64,000 nt of DNA from Bacillota bacterium (lineage in GTDB: Bacteria > Bacillota > Clostridia > Lachnospirales > Bianqueaceae), in contig JAFRZE010000049.1 in the NCBI GenBank assembly GCA_017442735.1, positions 62,001-126,000 of the forward strand, in the 5' to 3' direction. Shown here piece by piece: positions 16,423-25,361 of this stretch; position 1 is the stretch's first letter, and each line of letters starts with the position of its first letter. A program made the position numbers and the translations under genes. The notes beneath the pieces were generated by a model, which was not told the origin of the DNA, made no database searches, and saw only the letters and a program-made list of their open reading frames with translations.

Positions 16423-18255
16423 ATGTCAGAAATCGAAACCACAAAAGAACAGCAACAGTATGTATCGCTGAAATACTTCGGCATACCCAAGCTGGGACCT
16501 TATGTGAAGCCGCTGAAAGGCATCATCATCTCGATGGCTTGTTTATGCCTTGTCGCCGGCCTCATCGATACACTGCATCCCCTGTTCCAGCAATATGCCC
16601 TCAACCATTTTGTTGAGCTGTCCACCCTGGATACGCTCGTTCCCTTTATCCTGATTTATCTGGGCATCCTGATCCTCCAGACCATCGTCAATATGATCAG
16701 CGCCTCCCAGGCAGGAAAGATCGAGATGGATGTTTCCCGGGATATGCGCCGGGCCAGCTTCAATCATCTGCAGACGCTTTCCTTCTCCTATTTCAACCAG
16801 AACAGCGTCGGTTACATCCACTCGCGCGTCATGAGCGATACCGGCCGTATCGGCGGTCTGGTTTCCTGGAGCCTGATGGACAGTGTCTGGAACCTCACGT
16901 ACATGATCGGCGCGATCGCTGTCATGCTGATCATCAACTGGAAGATGGCCCTGATGGTACTGGTGATCGTTCCTTTGGCCGCGCTGGCTTCTGTCTATTT
17001 CCAGAAACACCTGATCACGCTCAATCGCCAGGTACGTGAGATCAACTCACAGATCTCCTCCGGATTCAACGAAGGGATCACCGGCGCCAAGACCACCAAG
17101 ACCCTGGTCGCCGAAGACAGGATGGAAGAAGACTTCAACAAGACCAGCCGCAAGATGTTTAAAACAGCTACCCGGACCTCCCATTTCCGCGCGATGTTTA
17201 TCTCTACCATTACCTTTACTTCCTATATCGCGCTGGCGCTGGTTCTGTGGCGGGGCGGCCGCATCACGCTTCAGGGACTTATGGAACTTGGTACGCTCGC
17301 GGCGTTTTCCAACTACGCGCTGAACCTTATGGAGCCGATCCGCTGGATCGTCCGTGCCATTTCCGATCTCATCACAGTTCAGGTCAATATCGAACGTTTC
17401 ACCCGTCTGATGGAAACTGAGTCCGACGTTGCTGATTCTCCGGAGATCATCGAGAAATACGGCGATGCCTTCCATCCGAAGAAAGAAAACTGGGAACCGC
17501 TTTTCGGTGATGTGGAATTCAAGGATGTTTCCTTTATGTATCCCGACGGAGATGAATATGTCCTTGAACATTTCAACCTGAAAGTCCCGCAGGGTACGAA
17601 CGTTGCCATCGTGGGAGAAACAGGCGCCGGCAAGTCTACCCTGGTCAATCTGGTTTGCCGGTTCTTCGAACCGACTTCCGGTCAGATCCTGATCGACGGA
17701 AGAGACGCCAGAGAGCGTTCACAGCTGTGGCTTCACAGCAATATCGGCTATGTGCTCCAGACGCCGCACCTCTTCTCAGGCACCGTCAAAGAAAACCTCC
17801 TTTACGGCAAACCGGACGCGACAATGGAGCAGATCGAAGCGGCCGTGAAAGCTGTATCCGCCGATGCCGTGATCGAACGAATGGACAAGGGCTATGATTC
17901 CGATGTCGGTGAAGGCGGCGATCTGTTATCTACCGGTGAAAAACAGCTTCTTTCTTTTGCGCGGGCCATCCTGGCCGATCCCCGGATCTTTGTTCTGGAT
18001 GAGGCGACCAGTTCGATCGATACCGTGACGGAAAAGCTGATCCAGGACGCGATCGAGCACCTGATGAAAGGCCGTACATCCTTTGTCATCGCCCACCGTC
18101 TTTCCACGATCCGCCAGGCCGATGTGATCCTCGTCGTAAAAGACGGAAAGATCATCGAACAGGGGCGTCACAAAGACCTGATGCGAATGAAAGGCTACTA
18201 CTACAACTTATACACAAGGCAGTACGCGGAAGAAACCACCCGTTCTCTTTCCTGA
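16423..18255 (+). CDS. ABC exporter half-transporter, canonical ATPase subunit
   Basis: This 610-residue partner also has six membrane helices and a nucleotide-binding domain (Walker A GETGAGKST). Walker B ends LDEATSSID with the catalytic Glu at 527. Its signature is altered to LSTGEKQ (502-508). Together with the first subunit this gives one working and one degenerate ATP site, as in heterodimeric exporters. The start at 16423 has TAGGAG upstream and lies 16 nt after the first subunit. Confidence 0.9.
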   Translation: MSEIETTKEQQQYVSLKYFGIPKLGPYVKPLKGIIISMACLCLVAGLIDTLHPLFQQYALNHFVELSTLDTLVPFILIYLGILILQTIVNMISASQAGKIEMDVSRDMRRASFNHLQTLSFSYFNQNSVGYIHSRVMSDTGRIGGLVSWSLMDSVWNLTYMIGAIAVMLIINWKMALMVLVIVPLAALASVYFQKHLITLNRQVREINSQISSGFNEGITGAKTTKTLVAEDRMEEDFNKTSRKMFKTATRTSHFRAMFISTITFTSYIALALVLWRGGRITLQGLMELGTLAAFSNYALNLMEPIRWIVRAISDLITVQVNIERFTRLMETESDVADSPEIIEKYGDAFHPKKENWEPLFGDVEFKDVSFMYPDGDEYVLEHFNLKVPQGTNVAIVGETGAGKSTLVNLVCRFFEPTSGQILIDGRDARERSQLWLHSNIGYVLQTPHLFSGTVKENLLYGKPDATMEQIEAAVKAVSADAVIERMDKGYDSDVGEGGDLLSTGEKQLLSFARAILADPRIFVLDEATSSIDTVTEKLIQDAIEHLMKGRTSFVIAHRLSTIRQADVILVVKDGKIIEQGRHKDLMRMKGYYYNLYTRQYAEETTRSLS

Positions 18256-18282
18256 TCCTGCCATTCATTCGGAGATAAAGAC

Positions 18283-21200
18283 ATGTCATGGCAAGACCTT
18301 TTCTCAGAAAAAACCATCCGGCGCGGAGAAGTAATTTTCCGCGCCGGTCGTGTTACCGAACTGTTTCTGATCGGTCCTGATACCTATCAGATATCCGTCA
18401 TGGATCGATCCCGGCATACGGTCATTTTTCGATACATAAACGGAAAGCCTGCCGATCTTTCCTGTACCTGCGAAACTTCCCGCAAAGGATTTACCTGCTC
18501 TCACATGGCAGCCGCGCTGATTTCGCTGGAGGAACGAAAAGCTGAAGTCCTTACATCTCTTCAGCCCAAGATCGCCGACCATGCCGTCATTCATCCATTC
18601 CGCAAAGAGTTGGATCATTCCTCGTATTTCCGGTTTCATGAGATCACCGAAGACCTGCGGATCCATGCCGGGCAGTACCGGGAAGCGCTCGCGCTTTATC
18701 AGAATGACCAGCCGGAACTGGACTCAGTGAGGACCGGTTATAAGGAAAACGCTGGCCCTCTTTCCGAACAGATCCTGGAAGCCCGTGGATTGTTTGCGAA
18801 CGGCACTGAAGCTTTCTTCTCCAGTGAACGATCAAAGCTGCTGCAGCTTTCCTGCAGCGATCCTCACTGCTATCCTGTATTCCAGACCTCGCTCTCCGCC
18901 TCTTATCCAAGACGTCCGATCTGTCCGCATCAGATCGCGTTTCTTCTGAAGATCCGTGATCTTCTTAATTCATCGCCTGTGGGAGACCGAACGACAAAGG
19001 GTACAAGAGCATGGATCCGCCAGATCCAGAATGATCCTTGCTTTTTCTCCGGCGCTTTTCATCCTTCTGTTCAGCTTCTGCCCCGGCTCATCATCAGGGA
19101 TCGCTCTCTGTTTCTTGGTTTCCGCATCTGTACTTTTGTTGAAACGGAACGTTCTTTTGTTGTTCCTTCCGTGACCGGTCTGATCAAAGCGGTTCATACA
19201 AACGGCTTGTATCATCCTCTTTCATCCATTCCTGCCATTGATTTCTCCCGCGACTCCTTCCGCGCTGAGAGCCTGCCTCTTTTTCAACTGCTTTCCGAGA
19301 TGGCCGATCGTCTTCCGCTGAAAGCCAATACGAGAATGCTTCCTCTGTCCGGTCTTTATCTGGATCGGCTGTTTTCCATGTTCGCGGGGCAAACGCTGGA
19401 GTGTCTCAACCATGATTCCTCCGTATCTTCGCATACGATCTCACTGGAGGAAGGAATCTTACCGGGTTCTGCTCTGACTGTCAGACCTGTCTTTGATCCT
19501 TCACAGGAAAAAGTGGAAGCTGCTTCTCTTTCCGGCCTTCTGCCTCCGGTTTTCTGCGGGATGGAACACACATACTTCCTACAGGATGATTCTCTGATCC
19601 GAGTGGACAAGGAATCGGCACGCCCGTTCGATGCTTCCGGTCTGCTGCGCAAACTCTCGGATGCCGCGGCGGATGGTCATCTTGATCTGGTTTTCGGCCG
19701 AAACCATCTAATCTACTTTTTCCGTCATCTGCTCCCGTGTCTTCACAGTCTTTTCCCTGTCCGTGAGATCGACACCGAGCGCCTTCGTGTTCTTCTTCCT
19801 CCCGTTCCGAGTTTTGTTCTGACACTGGATCTTGATCAGGGTCTGCCCGTCTGTCGTGTTCAGGCAGCTTATGGAAATCTTCGCTTTGAACTTCCGAAAG
19901 ACGCCACCGAAGGCCAGAATCCGCTGCGTGATGCCTTTCTGGAAAACCATCTGAGGGAAACTGTCCGTCATTTCTTTCCGGAGACAAAAACGGATTCTTT
20001 TGCCTGTCAGGATGAGAACGGTTCGATCTTCCGGATATTGCGGGATGGACCGGAAGCCCTGCATAAGGAAACCCGCCGCCTGATGGAATCTCTGTTTTCC
20101 GAAAGCCGGATCGAGATAAGGCAAACCGAAGATTTTATGTGGATCCGGATCCCGCGGCATCTTTCCTTCAAGGTCAATCTTCACGCGGAAGATCAAACTG
20201 TTCAGCTGATCCTCGAGTGCCCGGATGTACTTCCCTCAGAACTATGGAACATGATCCGGTGTTTCCGGGATCATCAGTCTTTGATCCGTCTGAAAGATGG
20301 TTCCTTTTATCTGTTCGGAAATGAGATCTCTTTTATCAGTGAACTTCTCCGGATCCAGCAGATCAGCCGGGAAATCTTTGAATCGTCCTGTATCCTGGGC
20401 TCCACCGGAACCAGGTGCATTCTCCATCTTCCGCTTGCCCGTGCCGTTTCTGTCGATAATCTTCTGAAAAACGCGCCGTTCCCGTATCAGAAAGATCCCA
20501 CGTCCGTTCGCCTGATAGAACGTCTTCAGGTCGGAGCCGATCCTTCCGATTGGCTCTATGCCAGAGTTTCCTATGGCTTTGGCGCCATTCTGGCTTATGA
20601 TATCTGTCTGGATCAGTATCTTCCGGTCATTGAACTGCTCCAAAGGCTGCATCCGCATTCCGTTCTTCCATCCCTGATCGTCTGCCCCTCCAGTCTGGTT
20701 TGGTTCTGGCAGGATCAGATCCTCTCTCATTCGAAAAATCTTAAGACAGTGATCCTTCCGAAAAAGAAAGACTATCAGATGCTTCTGTCTTCAGCCATGG
20801 AGACCGCGGATATCCTGATCACATCTTTCCAGGCTCTTCGGGAAAACGCTGCCTCTTTCCGGGATCTGACTTTTCGCTGTGAGATCCTGGATACCTTCTG
20901 TTTTATCCGGGATCCGAAATCCCGTATGGCCGAAACAGCCGGTCTGGTTCGCGCTGAAGCGAAGATCATCCTGACAGATCCCTCCACTGTCGCTCGTCCG
21001 GATGATGTACAGAACCTTTTCCGCTTTCTGATGGATGATTATCTTTTCGACTCATTACCCATTCCCGATGAACTGACAGCTCCATTTATCCGTTTGATGT
21101 CCGGTGCCGACTGTCCGGATCTTCCGCCGATCATCTACAGGACCATTCGGATCCCCAAGACAGAAAGCAAATCCATCGGCAAAGAAAAAGCGTGCCGGGA

Positions 21201-21516
21201 ACTGATCCTTTCCGCCGTCCGGACCGGGCATCGGGTCCTCGTTTTGTCGGATGATCCCGATACCTACCCGCTGATCCGAAAAGAGCTTCGGAAAGTGTAT
21301 ATCAACAGTACTTGTCCCGGCGAGAATTCTCCTTTCCGGGATCTTCCCGGACTGGTCGCTTTCTCCGGAGAGAAAAGGTTTTCACCTGTCAGCAGCGAGC
21401 CTGATATCGTTATTTCCTATGATCCTGTTAAGGATCCGGAGACGATCCTGAAAGGCCGATGCCTGAAAGGCCTTCCGCTCCCCACGCCGCTTCTTGCCAT
21501 TTATCTGGAGGAATAA
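18283..21516 (+). CDS. SWIM zinc-finger protein with a motif-dead SNF2 helicase domain
   Basis: This 1077-residue protein has the length and layout of bacterial SWIM-SNF2 proteins. The SWIM zinc motif is intact (C61, C63, C72, H74). From about residue 740 the sequence follows the SNF2 ATPase, but every catalytic motif is changed. GLGKT of Walker A reads CLDQY (775-779), and DEAQ of motif II reads DTFC (870-873). LTGTPIEN of motif III reads LTDPSTVA (897-904), and the arginine-bearing motif VI region (after ISYDPVKDPE) is missing. Flanking positions still match, such as GFG-ILA, PSLIVCPSSLVW and DPKSRMA. The frame is open over its whole length, so the protein is probably made. ATP hydrolysis is not expected. 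It follows the exporter genes by 27 nt. The function is unknown. Confidence 0.82.
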   Translation: MSWQDLFSEKTIRRGEVIFRAGRVTELFLIGPDTYQISVMDRSRHTVIFRYINGKPADLSCTCETSRKGFTCSHMAAALISLEERKAEVLTSLQPKIADHAVIHPFRKELDHSSYFRFHEITEDLRIHAGQYREALALYQNDQPELDSVRTGYKENAGPLSEQILEARGLFANGTEAFFSSERSKLLQLSCSDPHCYPVFQTSLSASYPRRPICPHQIAFLLKIRDLLNSSPVGDRTTKGTRAWIRQIQNDPCFFSGAFHPSVQLLPRLIIRDRSLFLGFRICTFVETERSFVVPSVTGLIKAVHTNGLYHPLSSIPAIDFSRDSFRAESLPLFQLLSEMADRLPLKANTRMLPLSGLYLDRLFSMFAGQTLECLNHDSSVSSHTISLEEGILPGSALTVRPVFDPSQEKVEAASLSGLLPPVFCGMEHTYFLQDDSLIRVDKESARPFDASGLLRKLSDAAADGHLDLVFGRNHLIYFFRHLLPCLHSLFPVREIDTERLRVLLPPVPSFVLTLDLDQGLPVCRVQAAYGNLRFELPKDATEGQNPLRDAFLENHLRETVRHFFPETKTDSFACQDENGSIFRILRDGPEALHKETRRLMESLFSESRIEIRQTEDFMWIRIPRHLSFKVNLHAEDQTVQLILECPDVLPSELWNMIRCFRDHQSLIRLKDGSFYLFGNEISFISELLRIQQISREIFESSCILGSTGTRCILHLPLARAVSVDNLLKNAPFPYQKDPTSVRLIERLQVGADPSDWLYARVSYGFGAILAYDICLDQYLPVIELLQRLHPHSVLPSLIVCPSSLVWFWQDQILSHSKNLKTVILPKKKDYQMLLSSAMETADILITSFQALRENAASFRDLTFRCEILDTFCFIRDPKSRMAETAGLVRAEAKIILTDPSTVARPDDVQNLFRFLMDDYLFDSLPIPDELTAPFIRLMSGADCPDLPPIIYRTIRIPKTESKSIGKEKACRELILSAVRTGHRVLVLSDDPDTYPLIRKELRKVYINSTCPGENSPFRDLPGLVAFSGEKRFSPVSSEPDIVISYDPVKDPETILKGRCLKGLPLPTPLLAIYLEE

Positions 21517-21523
21517 AAAAGTC

Positions 21524-21552
21524 TTTCCATTTGCCCTGGTTTATGGTACACT
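21524..21552 (+). promoter_or_regulatory. Candidate promoter of the second DUF218 gene
   Basis: TTTCCA (21524-21529), 17 nt and TACACT (21547-21552) lie about 30 nt before the start codon, directly after the SNF2-like gene. The match is fair. Confidence 0.45.
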
Positions 21553-21581
21553 AAAGTCCACTTCTTCAAGGAGGTTTCCCC

Positions 21582-22181
21582 ATGAATCATATTATTCAGG
21601 ATATCAGTGATTTTATCTTTGTCTCCGATCCCCCTGTGGATGCCGATATCATCATGGTCCCCGGCGGCTCCTATCCCGAGCCGGCGGAAGTTGCGGCCCA
21701 GCTGTATCATGAAGGCTACGCGCCTATGATCCTGATCGGCGGAGGTGTATCCATCGCGACAAGCAAATTCCCCGGACCAAAGACCAAAACCAAGATCTAT
21801 ACCGGGGATTATCAGACAGAATATGAGTTTTACCTGGATGTGCTTCAGAAAAATGATGTTCCGGATGACGCGATCATCGGAGAGGATCAGTCCTCCTTTA
21901 CCCGTGAAGCCGGCATCTACGCGCGCCAGTTGGTCGATGAGAAACAGATCTCCGTCCGCTCCGCCCTGCTGGTCTGCAAAGCCTTCCATGCCCGCCGCTG
22001 CCTGATGGCTTATCAGGCCGCCTTCCCGCAGGTCGAGTTCTCTGTCATCCCGGTCACCGGCTACGATATTACCAAGGAAAACTGGTATCAGGATGAAGAA
22101 GCCATCAATCGTGTCATGGGCGAGCTTCGCCGCATCGGCGACCAGTTTACCGTCGCGGACATCAATCAGTTCAAGGAATAA
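21582..22181 (+). CDS. DUF218 (YdcF-like) protein, soluble
   Basis: This 199-residue protein has a DUF218 core: ADIIMVPGGSYPEPA near the N-terminus, GGGVSIATS, then GEDQSSFTREAGIYA and CKAFHARRC. Unlike the DUF218 protein at 6.2 kb it has no membrane segment and is probably cytoplasmic. E. coli YdcF binds SAM in vitro, but its reaction is unknown. The ribosome site AAGGAGG is very strong. A long hairpin follows the stop codon. Confidence 0.8.
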   Translation: MNHIIQDISDFIFVSDPPVDADIIMVPGGSYPEPAEVAAQLYHEGYAPMILIGGGVSIATSKFPGPKTKTKIYTGDYQTEYEFYLDVLQKNDVPDDAIIGEDQSSFTREAGIYARQLVDEKQISVRSALLVCKAFHARRCLMAYQAAFPQVEFSVIPVTGYDITKENWYQDEEAINRVMGELRRIGDQFTVADINQFKE

Positions 22182-22194
22182 GTTTTTTATACGT

Positions 22195-22276
22195 AAAAAG
22201 GGCGTCCTGGCGCCCCCGCTGCTCGGCAGTTGCTTCGCAAAACTCGCAGCGGGGACACACGGAACGCCCTTTTTTT
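22195..22276. terminator. Compound hairpin terminator between convergent genes
   Basis: An outer stem (AGGGCGT 22199-22205 with ACGCCCT 22264-22270, extended by A/T pairs) encloses an inner 9-bp GC stem (CCCCGCTGC 22214-22222 with GCAGCGGGG 22246-22254). A T-run follows on the plus strand and an A-run precedes it, so it can work in both directions. It separates the DUF218 gene from cysE. Confidence 0.82.
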
Positions 22277-22306
22277 GTGTGTGAAAATCACTTCTTGGAC
22301 TAAGTC

Positions 22307-23212
22307 TTAGGTTTCAGAGACCTGGGAAACAGAGATCGTTTTCGCGGTATTGTATATAATGGAATATGGCGGAACGGAGTTTGTGAGCCACACGCTGCCG
22401 CCGATGATCGATCCCTTGCCGATGACCACGTCACCGCCGAGGATCGTGGCGCCGGCATAAATGACGACCCGGTCTTCCACTTCCGGATGACGTTTGCCGC
22501 CTTTGACAGGATGACCGTTTTCATCCAGATCAAAGCTCTTGGCGCCAAGGGTGACTCCCTGGTAAAGTTTGACATGACGGCCGATGCGGCATGTCTCGCC
22601 GATGACCACGCCCGTACCATGATCAATAAAAAAGTATTCGCCGATCTGCGCGCCGGGATGGATATCGATACCCGTCCGGCTGTGCGCGTATTCCGTCATC
22701 ATACGGGGAATCAGCGGCATGCCCAGCTCAAAGAGCCGGTGTGCCAGCCGATAGATCGTGATCGTTTCAAAAGCCGGATAGGCCAGCATGACCTCTTCCC
22801 TGGAACGCGCGGCCGGGTCACCGTCATAGGCGGACGTGATATCCTTATCCAGCATCCGCGCGATGTCCGGCAGTGATTCCATGAAATCCCGTGTGATCAA
22901 CTCGGCTTTGGATTCACAGTCTTCCGGTCCGGTCGTGGCGTCTTCTACGTTCGGCAGGACATCCTTCGCGATCTCGTAAAGGAGCATCGCTGTCTCCTGG
23001 AACAGACGGGAAACGGTCGCCTCCCGGAAATCGTCCGTCAGCTTTTCTTCATAGTAGATGGTCGGATACATGACCGACTGCAGCAAGTGGATCAGTTTTT
23101 CCACCCGCATTTTCAGCGCGTAGCCGCCGATCGATCCGTTCTTCATTCCGGTCTCGGCCATTACTTTCTGCGCGTGGACCTGGATCTCTTCATTCAGCCA
23201 TTTGGAAAACAT
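22307..23212 (-). CDS. cysE: Serine O-acetyltransferase, EpsC type
   Basis: This 301-residue enzyme makes O-acetylserine for cysteine synthesis. The C-terminal left-handed beta helix carries hexapeptide repeats (IHPGAQIGEYFFIDHGTG, then VIGETCRIG and ATILGGDVVIGKGS), with the catalytic His in the DHGTG block. The long N-terminal helical region (about 170 residues) is typical of the EpsC branch found in Clostridia. It is last in the alr-murT-gatD-like run, 3 nt after the GatD-like stop, so cysteine synthesis and cell-wall precursor genes would be made together. Confidence 0.88.
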   Translation of the reverse strand: MFSKWLNEEIQVHAQKVMAETGMKNGSIGGYALKMRVEKLIHLLQSVMYPTIYYEEKLTDDFREATVSRLFQETAMLLYEIAKDVLPNVEDATTGPEDCESKAELITRDFMESLPDIARMLDKDITSAYDGDPAARSREEVMLAYPAFETITIYRLAHRLFELGMPLIPRMMTEYAHSRTGIDIHPGAQIGEYFFIDHGTGVVIGETCRIGRHVKLYQGVTLGAKSFDLDENGHPVKGGKRHPEVEDRVVIYAGATILGGDVVIGKGSIIGGSVWLTNSVPPYSIIYNTAKTISVSQVSET

Positions 23213-23215
23213 TGT

Positions 23216-23980
23216 TTATTCCTCTACATATTCGATCTTCGGATCTTTAAACTGCTTCAGCTTGGCTTCGTACGCGTCCATCGCCTGCTTTTCAAAAGCC
23301 AGCTGAACGTCCCCTGCCCCTGCCTTCTTCAGCAGATCCTTGGTCAGGAGCGGATTATTGATCAAAAGCGGTCCGTTCAGGTACGTGCCGAAGAAATTGT
23401 GATACCGGAAACCTTCCAGCATCGTATCCGGATGGATACCGAATCCGCGTTCACCCTTGAAGCAGTAATGCTCGCTGTTGTCCCCATAGGTGTAGGAGAA
23501 CTCCGCCTTGAAGCCCACCACATCGATCTGATCCTTATCTTCCGTCTCGTAGCTTCCCAGGAAAAGCGTATTGTAGCGATGCATCATCCGGCGTTCGCTG
23601 TGATAGTCAAAAACCCCGAGACACTCGATGATGCGGCCTTCATTCTTGCCGCCGGGAATATCCTCCAGGATCTCGATCTTCTTACCAAACACCTCAAAAG
23701 CGTTGCCTGTCATCAGCAGGACGACGTTCTTCTCGATGAGTTCCTTCAGCCTTTCACGGCAGGGCATGAGTTTTTCGATGATCATCTCCAGCCCGTCTTC
23801 CGTTGTCGGTCCCATATAGATCATATTGACGTCTTCGGTCATAAACTTCGGAGTATCATGAAGGGACGTTTTGTAAAAAACGGCGTCCGGCAGGCTCTGA
23901 GCCAGAAAATTCATCTGAAAATGATCCCCGAAGAGGTTCGCGATCTCCGGATATAAAACTTCGATCTTCATCCTCTTCAC
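23216..23980 (-). CDS. GatD-like glutamine-amidotransferase homologue lacking catalytic residues
   Basis: This 254-residue protein sits in the usual place of GatD next to murT. GatD normally takes ammonia from glutamine so that MurT can amidate D-glutamate in lipid II. The fold-defining parts are recognisable (YPEIANLFGD, IYMGPTTED, FGTYLNGPLL). The nucleophile block that usually reads ICGGYQ is MTGNAFE, with Thr 91 in place of Cys. The catalytic His in GTYLHGP is Asn 202 (GTYLNGP). Glutamine hydrolysis is therefore unlikely. It overlaps murT by 4 nt (ATGA). It may be a structural partner of MurT or act with free ammonia; both are inferences. Confidence 0.72.
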   Translation of the reverse strand: MKRMKIEVLYPEIANLFGDHFQMNFLAQSLPDAVFYKTSLHDTPKFMTEDVNMIYMGPTTEDGLEMIIEKLMPCRERLKELIEKNVVLLMTGNAFEVFGKKIEILEDIPGGKNEGRIIECLGVFDYHSERRMMHRYNTLFLGSYETEDKDQIDVVGFKAEFSYTYGDNSEHYCFKGERGFGIHPDTMLEGFRYHNFFGTYLNGPLLINNPLLTKDLLKKAGAGDVQLAFEKQAMDAYEAKLKQFKDPKIEYVEE

Positions 23981-25356
23981 CTCTTTTCCTTCCGGATCCT
24001 TTCTTTGATCTTGCTCACCAGCTCATCCTTGAGGGCGACCTGATAGGAGTCATGCAGAATATAGACCGTCGTGCCTTCTTTCAGCTCCAGCTGCTCCGGG
24101 ATCTGATCGATCGTATCCACGCAGCGAAGCTTCTTCTCCGGGAAGCCGGCCAGCAGACAGCGAAGCAGATAGTCGCGGCTCCGGTCCCCTGCCACCACAA
24201 TCCGGTTCGTATCCGGCTGATTCAGCACTTCAAAATCCACATCATAAAGATAAGCCGTATTCTCGACCGTCACTTCCGCGTCCCGAAGATCATCCAGGAT
24301 CAGGATCATCTCCTTTTCTCCCGGACGGGTCGCGCAGTATTCGAAGGCCACCGTAACGGCCGGCGCGATCTGACCTTTGGCCATGTTGGTGACAATCGAT
24401 ACGCCGCCTTCTTCCGTCTTCAGATAACGGGAATCGATGACCTTCGTCGTCCCCATGGCTTTCGCCAGGCTGGAAGCGCTGATCCCGAAACTGCGGCAGA
24501 ACGCGATGGCCGCCATCTCGTTATAGAGATTGAAAATGCTGTCGGAGATCATAGGATAGATCTCCTCTCCTTCCGGTCCCGTGACCGGCATTTTCATGGT
24601 CTTATAATCCATCAGGCCTGCCAGATAATCCGCTTTAGGCGCTTCAAATCCGCAGGTCGGACACTTCGCCCTTCCGATATGATTATAGCGCGAGTATTCA
24701 TATTCGATCAGCCCGTGACATTTGGGGCAGATCTGCATATCATTCAGCAGATTGCGGCACTCGGTATGATCCCACGGCTGCTTGCCGATCCCGTAGAAAA
24801 CATGCGGATTATTCGGTTTCAGCTCGCTGCTGATCAAATCATCCGCGTTGAGGACCAGCGTACAATCATCCGGCAGTGCGTTGTTGATCAGATCGAAAAT
24901 GTAGTGAGGATGCGCGTTGCGTCTTGGGCTGTCCCGAAGAAGATTCGTTACGACCACGTAGGTGGGATGGATATACGGAAAAACACGGAACGCGCTCCGT
25001 TCATCCACTTCCAGCACACAGGTCTCAAACTTCTCCTGCCCGAAGAGGCCGACGCCATTAAGCAGCGCCGTCGCTACGCCGGAATTGATGTTGGATCCGA
25101 GACGGTTGGAAAGGATCGTATACCCGTTCTTTGTCAGAAGATCCGCGATCACGTTGGTCAGGGTGGTCTTGCCGTTGGTGCCGGTGACCGCGATGACTGT
25201 CTTCGGCTTTTTCACCTTGGCGATAAAGTCCGGACAGATCTTCAGCGCCACCTGACCGGGCAGGTTTGTGCCTTCCTTTTTCAGGACCTTTTTCAGGATC
25301 ACAGAGCCGAGCTTGGCGCATTTGCCAGCCAAGAGGGCCAGATAAAAACGCATCAT
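23977..25356 (-). CDS. murT: MurT-like Mur ligase (lipid II isoglutaminyl synthase subunit)
   Basis: This 459-residue protein has the Mur ligase ATP site (AVTGTNGKTT, about residues 57-66), a central domain interrupted by a four-Cys zinc ribbon (CPKCHG and CPTCGF, about 205-230), and a C-terminal DUF1727 region. The DVDFE block near residue 390 contains the Asp thought to complete the MurT-GatD active site. In Gram-positive bacteria MurT with GatD amidates D-Glu of lipid II. The GatD-like partner here has lost its catalytic pair. The gene begins 5 nt after alr. Confidence 0.88.
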   Translation of the reverse strand: MMRFYLALLAGKCAKLGSVILKKVLKKEGTNLPGQVALKICPDFIAKVKKPKTVIAVTGTNGKTTLTNVIADLLTKNGYTILSNRLGSNINSGVATALLNGVGLFGQEKFETCVLEVDERSAFRVFPYIHPTYVVVTNLLRDSPRRNAHPHYIFDLINNALPDDCTLVLNADDLISSELKPNNPHVFYGIGKQPWDHTECRNLLNDMQICPKCHGLIEYEYSRYNHIGRAKCPTCGFEAPKADYLAGLMDYKTMKMPVTGPEGEEIYPMISDSIFNLYNEMAAIAFCRSFGISASSLAKAMGTTKVIDSRYLKTEEGGVSIVTNMAKGQIAPAVTVAFEYCATRPGEKEMILILDDLRDAEVTVENTAYLYDVDFEVLNQPDTNRIVVAGDRSRDYLLRCLLAGFPEKKLRCVDTIDQIPEQLELKEGTTVYILHDSYQVALKDELVSKIKERIRKEKR

Positions 25357-25361
25357 AGATT

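Noticed and set aside
14934-16490. 518-codon open frame antisense to the first ABC exporter gene
   Set aside because: It is a shadow of the exporter codon pattern and has no ribosome site.
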